Shown: positions 1 through 7,705 of the stretch, piece by piece
How the letters are laid out: every line of letters starts with the position of its first letter
Numbering within the stretch: position 1 is the first letter of the stretch
NCBI GenBank assembly: GCA_964466465.1
Contig: CAYXNJ010000018.1
Coordinates: forward strand, 1-42,372
DNA: 42,372 nt
Reading direction: 5' to 3'
From: Sulfurospirillum sp964466465
Lineage (GTDB): Bacteria > Campylobacterota > Campylobacteria > Campylobacterales > Sulfurospirillaceae
The notes under the pieces: generated by a model
The model's input: the letters and a program-made list of their open reading frames with translations, nothing else
Told to the model about the DNA's origin: nothing
Database searches by the model: none
Made by a program: the position numbers and the translations under genes

Positions 1-53
1 TTCATGTGATGACTGAAAACCTTAACAACGAGCTTGGGAAGTTTAAGTCGTAA
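1..53 (+). CDS. 3' end of an unidentified upstream gene
   Basis: The third forward frame is open from the window edge to TAA at 51-53, and the other two forward frames stop within 16 bases. The last residues read TENLNNELGKFKS. The fragment is too short to assign a family; the ending loosely resembles methyl-accepting chemotaxis protein tails, but this is a guess. The same frame stays open after the TAA to another TAA at 135-137 with coding-like codons, so the stop at 51-53 could be a recent nonsense change. Confidence 0.4.
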   Translation, partial: HVMTENLNNELGKFKS

Positions 54-158
54 AAACACCTCACTTATGATGAAATTGCCTACGCTGTGTTACATCGCGT
101 GGGCAATTTAAGCTTTGGGCGTGTACAATCTTTGTAAAAAATTTTACAGAGAGTGTCC

Positions 159-785
159 ATGTTAAACAAAGAACTCCTTTCTGGACTCTACGTCCTTACC
201 GATCCAACGTTAACCCCAGAAGAGACGATGCTGGAACAAATCGAACGTATTTTAAAAAGCGGTGTTAAAGTCATCCAGTACCGTGATAAACATGCTAGTG
301 ATGAAGAGGCTGAAAAACAGTGTTTAAGACTCCAAGCGTTGTGTGATTACTACGAGGCAATTTTTATCATAGATGACAGACTTGAACTTGCGCATCGAAT
401 CAATGCCGATGGTTTGCATATCGGCGAAGATGATGTGAGTTATGAAGAGGCACGCGCACGTTTAGGAGAGCAAAAAATCATTGGAGTTTCCTGTTATGGA
501 AACATCGAGCGTGCCCAAAAATACGCCAATTTAGGGGCTGATTATGTGGCGTTTGGCTCATTCTTCCCATCTCCAACCAAACCCCATGCTAAAGTCGTTG
601 AACCAGAAGTGCTCAAGATTGCAAAAGAAAAACTGAGTGTGCCTATTTGTGCTATTGGTGGCATTAATGAAGAAAACATAACGTTGCTTTCGCGTTACAA
701 CATTGAAATGTATTCACTTATCAGTGCCGTATATAAAGACGATGCCATTGAGGAAAATTTAAAAAAATTGCACGCAAAAATTTAG
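159..785 (+). CDS. thiE: Thiamine phosphate synthase (ThiE)
   Basis: This cytosolic TIM-barrel enzyme joins the hydroxymethylpyrimidine and thiazole phosphate moieties into thiamine phosphate. The 208-residue protein has the family landmarks in order: VIQYRDK (strand 2, diphosphate binding), FIIDDR with ADGLHIGEDD (metal and pyrimidine site), GADYVAFGSFFPSPTK (thiazole phosphate loop) and a C-terminal PICAIGGI. I chose ATG at 159 rather than GTG at 153 because AGAGAG at 148-153 sits about 5 nt before 159 and overlaps the GTG. No other thi gene is adjacent. The following acyltransferase starts 10 nt downstream, so the two are probably co-transcribed. A TenI-type isomerase is the main alternative, but the SPTK loop favours ThiE. 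Confidence 0.85.
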   Translation: MLNKELLSGLYVLTDPTLTPEETMLEQIERILKSGVKVIQYRDKHASDEEAEKQCLRLQALCDYYEAIFIIDDRLELAHRINADGLHIGEDDVSYEEARARLGEQKIIGVSCYGNIERAQKYANLGADYVAFGSFFPSPTKPHAKVVEPEVLKIAKEKLSVPICAIGGINEENITLLSRYNIEMYSLISAVYKDDAIEENLKKLHAKI

Positions 786-795
786 AGGAGCGGTC

Positions 796-1782
796 ATGGT
801 CATAGAAAAGTTCGATGTCTCCATCACTAACGCAAGTAAAGGAATGGCGCTGATGCTTATTTTATGGCATCACCTTTTCTATGAGAAGCCAGAATCTGGT
901 TTTATTGTCTTTCAAACGGCGCTTTTAGCTAAAGTGTGTGTGGGCATTTATGTCGTGTTAAGTGGCTACGGCTTAGCAGAATCGATCAAGAAAAAAGGGC
1001 TTGAATTAGGCGCATTTTATAAACGCCGTTTACTCAAACTCTACATGAATTATTGGCTGATAGCACTTATTTTTGTTCCTTTTGGTGCGTGGTTTATGGA
1101 CAGAACGCTCTCTAGTGTGTATGGGGAGCATGTATTTCAAGGTTTTATCATTCAGATGCTAGGGCTGCACATGTTTACATGGGTAAGTTATGGCTACAAT
1201 GCGACATGGTGGTTTATGAGCCTCATCATTGTTTTATATGCGATTTTCCCTTTTGTATATACGTTGACTAAAAAATTTCATCTTTGGTTTTTAGTGTTTA
1301 CTGCAGTGCTGTTGTTTGTGCCGATTCCTCTGGTGAATGACTGGATATTTCCATTTTCTGTAGGTGTCTATCTCTCTCAAAAAGACGGTTTTGTCAAAAT
1401 GCTCATTTGGTTTGATAAGCAAGGACGTTGGCGTTTTTTAACCTTGGGAATTTTTACGGCATTCGTAGCGTGGTATCGTCAAAATGGCTGGCTTTTTGAT
1501 AGCATTAGAGCGGACACATTTTTTGCGATTTTACTTATTCTTTGGACAACGGAGTTGGTTGTTTTTTCTTCATGGGCAAAGAGAGCGTTTGAATTTGTAG
1601 GCGTGCATTCGTTCAATATCTTTTTATTTCACACCTTTATTTACTACTACTATTTTCCTGAGTTTATCTACAAATTTCACAACCCTGTGTTGATTTTTGC
1701 AGTACTTTTGGGTGTTTGCTTGGTTGTTTCTGTAGGGATTGAGAGCTTTAAAAAGAAGATAGGATTTGATAAACTGATTTGA
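796..1782 (+). CDS. Acyltransferase family 3 membrane protein
   Basis: This 328-residue polytopic inner-membrane protein has roughly nine or ten hydrophobic segments. Its N-terminal region (GMALMLILWHHLFYE, then VGIYVVLSGYGLAESI) matches acyltransferase family 3 (OafA/WecH/YrhL type), in which an N-terminal histidine is needed to move an acyl group, often acetyl, onto an exported sugar or glycan. ATG 796 is preceded by GAGGAG. It lies 10 nt behind thiE and ends before a strong bidirectional hairpin. The substrate cannot be read from sequence, and there are no polysaccharide genes beside it. Confidence 0.75.
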   Translation: MVIEKFDVSITNASKGMALMLILWHHLFYEKPESGFIVFQTALLAKVCVGIYVVLSGYGLAESIKKKGLELGAFYKRRLLKLYMNYWLIALIFVPFGAWFMDRTLSSVYGEHVFQGFIIQMLGLHMFTWVSYGYNATWWFMSLIIVLYAIFPFVYTLTKKFHLWFLVFTAVLLFVPIPLVNDWIFPFSVGVYLSQKDGFVKMLIWFDKQGRWRFLTLGIFTAFVAWYRQNGWLFDSIRADTFFAILLILWTTELVVFSSWAKRAFEFVGVHSFNIFLFHTFIYYYYFPEFIYKFHNPVLIFAVLLGVCLVVSVGIESFKKKIGFDKLI

Positions 1783-1793
1783 TAGATAAAGAA

Positions 1794-1819
1794 GATGCCC
1801 TAATTTAGGGCATCCTTTT
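1794..1819. terminator. Bidirectional intrinsic terminator
   Basis: A perfect 9-bp stem GATGCCCTA / TAGGGCATC (1794-1802 and 1806-1814) with a 3-nt loop is followed by CTTTT on the plus strand. On the minus strand it is followed by TTCTTT. It separates the convergent acyltransferase and rubrerythrin-like genes, and its plus-strand tail overlaps the stop codon of the latter. Confidence 0.7.
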
Positions 1820-2327
1820 AAAGTGCAGTTTTTTGAACAAATTTTTCACTCAGATGGTTAAACTCAGCACTCTCTACCCATGTTTGAGGTGTTGAGATGT
1901 ACTCTACCAAGTTTTCCAAAAGAACGTAATGCGCTCGCTCTTCCTCTGCAATGCGTAAAAAGGCCTGTTTTTGTTCTCCCTCTTCAAGCATCAATGCCTT
2001 TTCGGTATAGAACTTATAGCTATTCTCCTCTGAACGCAAAGCACTTTTGTAAAACTCTATTTGGTCTTGACTGAAACAGGGAGTTTTATTCTCTTTTCGC
2101 ATCTTTTCAAAGATGTTTTTGGTGTGTTTAAAAATATCCACACTCGGTTGCGTTGGAATGATTTGGTTTTTATTCATTCTCTCAAACACGACATAGTGTT
2201 TGACCTCTTCATCGGCAAGCATGGTTAAAATGGATTTAACGCCCACATCATCACTTTTTTCAGCCAGTTCGCGGTAGTAGCGTTCACCATCTTTTTCGAC
2301 TTTCATCGCATATTCATAAACATTCAT
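1818..2327 (-). CDS. Rubrerythrin-like diiron (ferritin-like) protein
   Basis: This 169-residue four-helix protein carries two diiron half-sites: EKDGERYYRELAEK followed by DEEVKHY (ExxH), and SEENSYKFYTEKA followed by EEERAHY (ExxH). That is the rubrerythrin arrangement, normally a peroxide-reducing cytosolic protein in anaerobes and microaerophiles. There is no C-terminal rubredoxin CxxC domain, so electrons would have to come from another carrier. ATG 2327 follows an AAGGGG Shine-Dalgarno sequence. It is a single gene on the minus strand, 73 nt downstream of the hemolysin III-like gene, with a possible -10 (TAAAAT, 2358-2363) of its own. Confidence 0.75.
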   Translation of the reverse strand: MNVYEYAMKVEKDGERYYRELAEKSDDVGVKSILTMLADEEVKHYVVFERMNKNQIIPTQPSVDIFKHTKNIFEKMRKENKTPCFSQDQIEFYKSALRSEENSYKFYTEKALMLEEGEQKQAFLRIAEEERAHYVLLENLVEYISTPQTWVESAEFNHLSEKFVQKTAL

Positions 2328-2400
2328 CGCACACCCCTTTTTATGGTATTTACGTTCATTTTATATGAAATCTATGACAAAAATCTGATAAAGAATAAGC

Positions 2401-3042
2401 TTAATTCAATATCAGTAACAAAACAACAAAGAAGTGAAAAATAGACCCACCTAATACAAAAAAATGCCAAATGGCATGGTTTAAATAGAGCTTTTTCCAG
2501 ACATAAAAGAGAATGCCAACGGTGTAAATAAGACCACCACTCACAAGCAAGGAGAGGGTAAGTGTATCTAAATGTGACATCAGTGGCTCAATCGCACCTA
2601 CAACCATCCATCCCATCAAGGCGTATAAGGCTAAGGAGAGTTTGTGAAAACGTTGTGGAAAAAAAATCTTAAGAGCAATGCCACACGCCGCAATAGCCCA
2701 TGCCGTACCAAAAAGTACCCAACCCACAACGCCTTTAATCCCTAAAAGTGAGACAGGTGTGTAGGTTCCTGCGATGAGAATGTAAATGGCACAATGATCT
2801 ACTTGGCGTAAAATGGACTTGATGCTAGGAATACGAATAGCATGATACAGCGTGGATGCTCCATACATTACGATCAAAGAAAGTCCGAAAACAAGGGCAC
2901 TGGCTATCTTGGCACCATCACCACTTTGCCCTGCAAAAACGCATAAAAGTGTTAACGCACTTACACTAAGCAAAAGCCCAATACCATGGGTTATACTGTG
3001 CCAAATCTCTTCAATGAAAGAGTAAGAATGTGTTGTTTCCAT
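2401..3042 (-). CDS. Hemolysin III / PAQR-type membrane protein
   Basis: This 213-residue protein has seven predicted transmembrane helices and the hallmark residues of the hemolysin III/Izh/PAQR family: an N-terminal EEIWHSITHGIG, GASTLYHAI in the next segment, and NHAIWHFFVLGGSIFHFF near the C-terminus. The conserved histidines suggest a metal-dependent membrane hydrolase or ion-homeostasis role, but the substrate is unknown. The open frame extends upstream, but ATG 3042 is the start: it is preceded by AAAAGGAG at ideal spacing and begins METTHSYSF. It diverges from the calcium-loop protein gene across 82 nt. Confidence 0.8.
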   Translation of the reverse strand: METTHSYSFIEEIWHSITHGIGLLLSVSALTLLCVFAGQSGDGAKIASALVFGLSLIVMYGASTLYHAIRIPSIKSILRQVDHCAIYILIAGTYTPVSLLGIKGVVGWVLFGTAWAIAACGIALKIFFPQRFHKLSLALYALMGWMVVGAIEPLMSHLDTLTLSLLVSGGLIYTVGILFYVWKKLYLNHAIWHFFVLGGSIFHFFVVLLLILN

Positions 3043-3072
3043 GGTGTCTCCTTTTGAGATGAAACCGTGTTT

Positions 3073-3078
3073 ATTATA
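3073..3078 (-). promoter_or_regulatory. Probable -10 element of the hemolysin III-like gene
   Basis: A perfect TATAAT lies on the minus strand 31 nt upstream of the ATG at 3042. There is no recognisable -35 hexamer, which is common for sigma-70 promoters in Campylobacterota. Confidence 0.4.
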
Positions 3079-3124
3079 CTGCGATTTTGCCGATTTAGTT
3101 ATAAAAACTATTACGAGAAAAACC

Positions 3125-4120
3125 ATGCGTATCGAATCATCCAATCTAAGCCTGCTTAACTACCATGAAGAGTTTCAAAACAGTGTGAGTTATTCAAAAA
3201 CAACAGACACTGAAGTTCAAACTCTGACACGTTTTAATGAATCAGAAAACCTCTCTTTAGTTGCTCAAGGGAGTATTCTAACAGAAGATGGAGATACGAT
3301 TAATCTTTCTATGCAGAGTGAACTCAACCGTTACGATAGCTATAAAGTCGAGATACGCCAAAGTTTAGCTTCGATGGTTGATCCGTTGGTTATTAATCTA
3401 AGTGGCGAACTAGCGCAAGTGGATGAGAGCGAAACGTTTAGTTTTGATCTTAACAGCGATGGCAATGAAGAGAAGATTGCTTTTTTAGAAAAAGGTAATG
3501 GCTTTTTAGTATTAGACCGTAATGAAAATGGCATCATTGACGATGGCAGTGAGCTCTTTGGCACGCAAAGTGGAGATGGTTTTGCTGATTTGGCAGCTTT
3601 TGATGAAGATGGAAATGGCTGGATTGATGAGAACGATAGTGTTTTTTCTAAGCTTCAATTGTGGCAAAAAAGTGCGTTAGAAGATCAACTCATCAGCCTT
3701 GATCAAGCAAAAGTTGGGGCATTGTTACTTTTTAGTGTGGACTCATCGTTTACGTTTAAAGAAGGAACCGATACCAACGCTGAGCTAAAGAAGAGTAGTG
3801 TGGTGCTCTTTGAAGATGGCAGAGCTGGGTGGATGTCACATATGGATTTTTCAGTCACACCCCCTGTAACGCCACAAGTCCAAACCAATACAACCATACC
3901 AAGGGGAGAATCCAATACTACGTTTTCACTAACTCCAAGTGCTTTGTCTAAACTGAAATCTTCTTCTTCAAACATTAATGAAAGCGTTTCGGATTCTCTT
4001 AAGAGCAGGCTCAAATTTTTAGAAGGAAGGCTTGCAAAAGCCAAAACTTCAGAAGAAAAAAATAGTATTATGATTGAAATCTTAAAAATTTCCATGCAAC
4101 TTTCTCAACTGGGTGGGTAA
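3125..4120 (+). CDS. Protein with EF-hand-like calcium loops, function unknown
   Basis: I do not recognise the whole protein (332 residues from ATG 3125, beginning MRIESSNLSLL). Its middle carries three Asp/Asn-rich loops: DLNSDGN at about 108-114, DRNENGIIDDGSELFG at about 131-146 and DEDGNGWIDENDSVF at about 160-174. This spacing resembles the dockerin/EF-hand-type segment seen inside many large RTX proteins. The N-terminal 100 residues are Ser/Thr/Asn-rich and the last 50 form a charged helix (KSRLKFLEGRLAKAKTSEEK). No signal peptide or membrane helix is present, so it is cytosolic or uses a signal-independent secretion route. The ORF could start upstream at 3041, but that segment is the promoter region of the divergent gene. 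The Shine-Dalgarno before 3125 is weak. Confidence 0.65.
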   Translation: MRIESSNLSLLNYHEEFQNSVSYSKTTDTEVQTLTRFNESENLSLVAQGSILTEDGDTINLSMQSELNRYDSYKVEIRQSLASMVDPLVINLSGELAQVDESETFSFDLNSDGNEEKIAFLEKGNGFLVLDRNENGIIDDGSELFGTQSGDGFADLAAFDEDGNGWIDENDSVFSKLQLWQKSALEDQLISLDQAKVGALLLFSVDSSFTFKEGTDTNAELKKSSVVLFEDGRAGWMSHMDFSVTPPVTPQVQTNTTIPRGESNTTFSLTPSALSKLKSSSSNINESVSDSLKSRLKFLEGRLAKAKTSEEKNSIMIEILKISMQLSQLGG

Positions 4121-4172
4121 ACTAAGGCTTTTGGCAGTACAATAATCTTCTATATCGCATAAGGAGATTGTA

Positions 4173-4799
4173 ATGCTTGAACTTCAAACGATAGTGATGT
4201 TTGTGACGGCTTCAACACTTTTAGCACTAGCCCCAGGTCCTGACATTCTTTTTGTTTTAACCCAATCCATGACCAAAGGAAGCCGCTCTGGCATTGTGAT
4301 AGCCTTAGGACTTTGCAGCGGGCTCATTTTTCATACTACTGCTGTGGCACTTGGTGTTGCTGTTATTTTTCAAACGTCTGCACTTGCGTTTAGCATTTTA
4401 AAATTTGTAGGCGCTGCTTATTTGCTTTACCTTGCTTTTATGGCATTTAAAGATGCGAGTAAAAGTAAACTAGAGAGCGATAAAACACCCATTAGCCTCA
4501 AAGCGCTTTACAGACGCGGCATTTTTATGAACATTACCAATCCCAAAGTTTCCATCTTCTTTTTGGCATTTCTTCCGCAATTTACTAACCCCACAATAGG
4601 CAATGTTACAGGTCAGATTTTTAGCCTTGGCACATTGTTTATGCTCAGTGCCTTTGTGGTTTTTACAGTAGTTTCTCTGCTTGCAGGACGTGTGGGAGCA
4701 TGGTTCGCACAAACAAAAAATGGTGAGAAAATCCTTAACCGTGTAGCAGGAACTGTTTTTGCAGCACTTGCTGTCAAACTAGCCCTTTCATCACGGTAA
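4173..4799 (+). CDS. LysE/RhtB family amino-acid exporter
   Basis: This 208-residue inner-membrane protein has about six hydrophobic helices. LALAPGPDILFVLTQS in the first helix and loop is the signature of the LysE/RhtB family, which exports amino acids such as lysine, threonine, homoserine or leucine in exchange for protons. A second landmark, GIFMNITNPKVSIFFLAFLPQF, matches the family's central Asn-Pro-Lys motif. ATG 4173 is preceded by AAGGAG. The gene seems monocistronic except for a possible 30-codon ORF starting 8 nt after its stop. The exported amino acid cannot be inferred. Confidence 0.85.
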   Translation: MLELQTIVMFVTASTLLALAPGPDILFVLTQSMTKGSRSGIVIALGLCSGLIFHTTAVALGVAVIFQTSALAFSILKFVGAAYLLYLAFMAFKDASKSKLESDKTPISLKALYRRGIFMNITNPKVSIFFLAFLPQFTNPTIGNVTGQIFSLGTLFMLSAFVVFTVVSLLAGRVGAWFAQTKNGEKILNRVAGTVFAALAVKLALSSR

Positions 4800-4807
4800 A
4801 ACGCATT

Positions 4808-4900
4808 ATGAAAACGTCTCAACTCTTAGCGATTATCCTTGCACTTTTCTTTGGAGTGTTACTTATTGAAATCATTTTAAAAAATATTTTAGGCTCATAA
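4808..4900 (+). CDS. Possible 30-residue single-span membrane peptide
   Basis: An ATG 8 nt after the LysE-type exporter stop opens a 30-codon frame: MKTSQLLAIILALFFGVLLI followed by EIILKNILGS and TAA at 4898-4900. The composition (short basic N-terminus, about 17 hydrophobic residues, polar C-terminus) is that of a small integral membrane protein. No clear Shine-Dalgarno sequence is visible, so translation would rely on coupling to the exporter. It could equally be a chance ORF. Confidence 0.45.
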   Translation: MKTSQLLAIILALFFGVLLIEIILKNILGS

Positions 4901-4914
4901 GAAATATCATACGC

Positions 4915-4942
4915 TTGTTCGCCTTAGCTGTTACGATAAAAT
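4915..4942 (+). promoter_or_regulatory. Candidate promoter of the lutABC operon
   Basis: TTGTTC (4915-4920) and TAAAAT (4937-4942) are separated by 16 nt, about 27 nt upstream of the lutA ATG. Confidence 0.35.
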
Positions 4943-4968
4943 AAAAAGAAGTCTAATGGAGATTAAGT

Positions 4969-5712
4969 ATGAAAATAGGTCTTTTTATACCCTGTTTTAT
5001 GAATGAGTTATACCCAGATGCTTGTATGGCAACACTGAAGGTGCTAGAGAATTTAGGGTTAGATGTGGAGTATCCGTTGGAGCAAACCTGCTGTGGACAA
5101 GCCCAAGCCAATACGGGTTGCGCTAAAGAGGCAGGGGTTTTGGCTGAGCGCTTCTTTAAAATCTTTAAAGATTATGACTATATTGTTGCACCTAGTGGAA
5201 GCTGTGTGAGTATGGTACGTCACAATTATGCACAGTTTTTAGAGGGTCGTGAGGGATTTGAGCGTATGCGAAGTCATACCTATGAGCTTGTTGAATTTTT
5301 GCACGATGTCATCAAGCCAACCTCTATGAATGCTACATTTAAACACAAAGTTGGGATTCACAACAGTTGTCATGCCCATAGAGAACTTGGCATGGCAAGT
5401 ATGAGTGAGAAAAATGTACCCGAATTTTCAAAAATCAAAAATTTACTCGATAAAGTTGAAGGCATTAGCTACTCAGAACTCACACGCAAAGATGAGTGTT
5501 GTGGGTTTGGCGGAACCTTTGCCATTACAGAAGAAGCAATGAGTGTGGCGATGGGACGAGCACGTTTACAAGACCATCTTGATGCAGGCAGCGAATACAT
5601 CACAGGTGTTGATATGTCGTGTTTGATGCACATGCAAGGGGTGATTGATCGTGAAAAAATGCCACTTAAAACGATTTACATCGCGCAAATTTTAGCAGGA
5701 GATGTCAAATGA
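4969..5712 (+). CDS. lutA: LutA: Fe-S subunit of lactate utilization complex
   Basis: LutABC is a cytosolic iron-sulfur complex that oxidises L-lactate to pyruvate without a flavin dehydrogenase. This 247-residue subunit carries two cysteine-rich CCG domains, the first with LEQTCCGQAQANTGC near residues 40-55 and the second with NSCHAHRELG and DECCGFGGTFAI, as in heterodisulfide reductase subunit B and glycolate oxidase GlcF. ATG 4969 is preceded by GGAG. Its TGA overlaps the lutB start (ATGA), so the three genes are translationally coupled. The gene is also called ykgE or lldE. Confidence 0.9.
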   Translation: MKIGLFIPCFMNELYPDACMATLKVLENLGLDVEYPLEQTCCGQAQANTGCAKEAGVLAERFFKIFKDYDYIVAPSGSCVSMVRHNYAQFLEGREGFERMRSHTYELVEFLHDVIKPTSMNATFKHKVGIHNSCHAHRELGMASMSEKNVPEFSKIKNLLDKVEGISYSELTRKDECCGFGGTFAITEEAMSVAMGRARLQDHLDAGSEYITGVDMSCLMHMQGVIDREKMPLKTIYIAQILAGDVK

Positions 5713-7082
5713 GTATCAACCATCCTGAACTTGCCGAAAAATTTTCCACCAACGTTGAGCGTATGAAATGGCACGACAAAGCCCTCTGGTTTGTACGTGT
5801 CAAACGTGACAATCAAGCTAGAAGTTTGGATGAATGGGAAGAACTTCGCAATACTGCCGATAAAATCAAGTCCCATACGTTAAGCCATTTGGATGAGTAC
5901 CTTGAGGTCTTTGAGAAAAATGCACAAGAGAGGGGTATTCGCGTGCATTGGGCAAAAGATGCGAAAGAGCATAATGAGATCGTGCTTGACATTTTACGCT
6001 CTAAAGGCGTAAAGATGATCGTTAAAAGCAAGTCTATGCTCACAGAAGAGTGTCATCTAAACCCTTACCTTGAAAAAAATGGCATCGAAGTAGTCGATAC
6101 TGACCTTGGTGAGCGCATTGTGCAACTTCGCCATGAACCACCATCTCACATTGTTCTTCCAGCCATCCATCTTAAAAAAGAGGATGTTGGAACCACTTTT
6201 GAGAAATTCCTCAAAACAGAAAAAGGTAATTCTGATCCGACCTACTTAACCAGAGCAGCTCGTGCGCATTTGCGTGAGAAGTTTTTAGGTGCAGACGCGG
6301 CGATGACGGGTGTAAATTTTGCAATTGCTGAGACGGGTGGCATTGTTGTCTGTACCAACGAAGGAAATGCAGACTTAGGTGCGGCACTTCCTAAGCTTCA
6401 TATCGCGTGTATGGGAATTGAAAAAATTATTCCTCGTTTAAAAGACCTGAGTGTTTTCACACGTTTGCTTGCACGAAGTGCGACAGGTCAGCCTGTTACG
6501 ACTTATACATCGCACTATCACGGAGCGGTTGAGGGCGGAGAGATGCACGTAGTCATTGTTGATAACGGAAGATCTAAAATTCTCTCACAAGAGCGCTACA
6601 TCAAGTCACTTCAGTGTATTCGTTGTGGTGCATGTCTCAATACCTGCCCAATTTACAGACGAAGCGGTGGCTACAGCTATGGCTATACGATTCCTGGACC
6701 TATTGGCTCAACACTAGCACCGAGTCGTGATCTTAAAAAATACTACAGTTTACCGTTTGCCTGCTCACTCTGTTCTTCATGCTCAAACGTCTGCCCTGTC
6801 AAAGTAGATTTAGCGCAACAACTCTATTTGAAACGTCAAGATGTCGTGGAAGCAGGATACCTAAGCCCTGTCAAGCACAATGCCTTAAAAATGGCTACAT
6901 GGTTGATGTGTCGTCCAAAACTGATGGATTTTGCTGGCTTTATGGCGCGAAAAATGGTGCCGTTTTTGCCTCGAGCATTGGTCTATTCTAAATTCAATCT
7001 ATGGGGAAAAAACAGAGAATTACCGCCGTTCCCTAAAAACAGTTTTAAAGAACTTTACAAAGAAAAAAAGGGTATCCAATGA
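5709..7082 (+). CDS. lutB: LutB: 4Fe-4S ferredoxin-like subunit of lactate utilization complex
   Basis: This 457-residue central subunit has an N-terminal LUD domain (about residues 70-300, including GVNFAIAETGGIVVCTNEGN) and two 4Fe-4S motifs after residue 300: CIRCGACLNTCPIYRR and CSLCSSCSNVCPVKVD. It is expected to relay electrons from lactate oxidation between LutA and LutC and on to the quinone pool. ATG 5709 overlaps the lutA stop and its own end overlaps lutC (ATGA). The length matches the YkgF/LutB family. Confidence 0.9.
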   Translation: MSINHPELAEKFSTNVERMKWHDKALWFVRVKRDNQARSLDEWEELRNTADKIKSHTLSHLDEYLEVFEKNAQERGIRVHWAKDAKEHNEIVLDILRSKGVKMIVKSKSMLTEECHLNPYLEKNGIEVVDTDLGERIVQLRHEPPSHIVLPAIHLKKEDVGTTFEKFLKTEKGNSDPTYLTRAARAHLREKFLGADAAMTGVNFAIAETGGIVVCTNEGNADLGAALPKLHIACMGIEKIIPRLKDLSVFTRLLARSATGQPVTTYTSHYHGAVEGGEMHVVIVDNGRSKILSQERYIKSLQCIRCGACLNTCPIYRRSGGYSYGYTIPGPIGSTLAPSRDLKKYYSLPFACSLCSSCSNVCPVKVDLAQQLYLKRQDVVEAGYLSPVKHNALKMATWLMCRPKLMDFAGFMARKMVPFLPRALVYSKFNLWGKNRELPPFPKNSFKELYKEKKGIQ

Positions 7083-7663
7083 GTTCACGCGAAGCCATTT
7101 TAAAAGCCATTAGATCGGGAAGACCCCACAATGAAGATGCTCTTCCTGAGGTCAATATCGTTCATACAACGTATGAAGATTTGGATGCAAAATTTGCCAC
7201 AACACTGGCGAGTGTTGGTGGGAACGCTGTTTCGTTAGAGAGTATGAATGCCGTAGAAGCGTACATCAATGAGCACTATAAAGACGCATCTGTGATTGTC
7301 TCAACAGTGAGTGGACTAAAAGGAACCAAAGAGCTTGGCGCAACCGATGATCCGCATACGCTCAAAGATGTTGATCTTGCGATAATTAAAGGTGAGTTTG
7401 CAGTAGCAGAAAATGGTTCTGTATGGGTAAAAGAAGCCGATGCAAGACATCGTGCACTTTACTTCATCGCTCAAAAATTGATGATTATTGTGCCCAAAGG
7501 TGAAGTGGTACACAGTATGCATGAAGCATATACACGGGTCAATTTTGGCTCAAACGATGTGTTTGGTATATTTATCAGTGGACCTTCAAAGACTGCGGAC
7601 ATTGAACAATCTCTCGTTATTGGTGCGCATGGCGCTACAGAAGCGTGCGTGGTGTTTGTTTAA
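7079..7663 (+). CDS. lutC: LutC: LUD-domain subunit of lactate utilization complex
   Basis: This 194-residue protein consists of one LUD domain, with the signature VDLAIIKGEFAVAENGSVWV and a C-terminal NFGSNDVFGIFISGPSKTADIEQSLVIGAHG. It belongs to the YkgG/LutC family and is the third component of the lactate oxidation complex. It starts 4 nt inside lutB (ATGA) and is followed by a strong terminator, closing the operon. No regulator gene (LutR type) is adjacent. Confidence 0.88.
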   Translation: MSSREAILKAIRSGRPHNEDALPEVNIVHTTYEDLDAKFATTLASVGGNAVSLESMNAVEAYINEHYKDASVIVSTVSGLKGTKELGATDDPHTLKDVDLAIIKGEFAVAENGSVWVKEADARHRALYFIAQKLMIIVPKGEVVHSMHEAYTRVNFGSNDVFGIFISGPSKTADIEQSLVIGAHGATEACVVFV

Positions 7664-7672
7664 TGCTGATAC

Positions 7673-7705
7673 ACTCTGAGGGCTTGTCCCTCAGAGTTCT
7701 ATTTT
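7673..7705 (+). terminator. Intrinsic terminator of lutABC
   Basis: A perfect 10-bp stem ACTCTGAGGG / CCCTCAGAGT (7673-7682 and 7688-7697) with loop CTTGT is followed by TCTATTTT. It may also serve the convergent EamA gene, whose stop overlaps the T-rich tail. Confidence 0.75.

Noticed and set aside
73..109. Inverted repeat AAATTGCC..ACGC / GCGT..GGCAATTT taken as a terminator
   Set aside because: There is no T-tract on either strand, and the sequence reads as in-frame codons continuing from the upstream gene.
3703..4095. 130-codon minus frame opposite the calcium-loop protein
   Set aside because: It lies wholly inside a well-supported plus gene, is Ser/Leu-rich and has no ribosome site.
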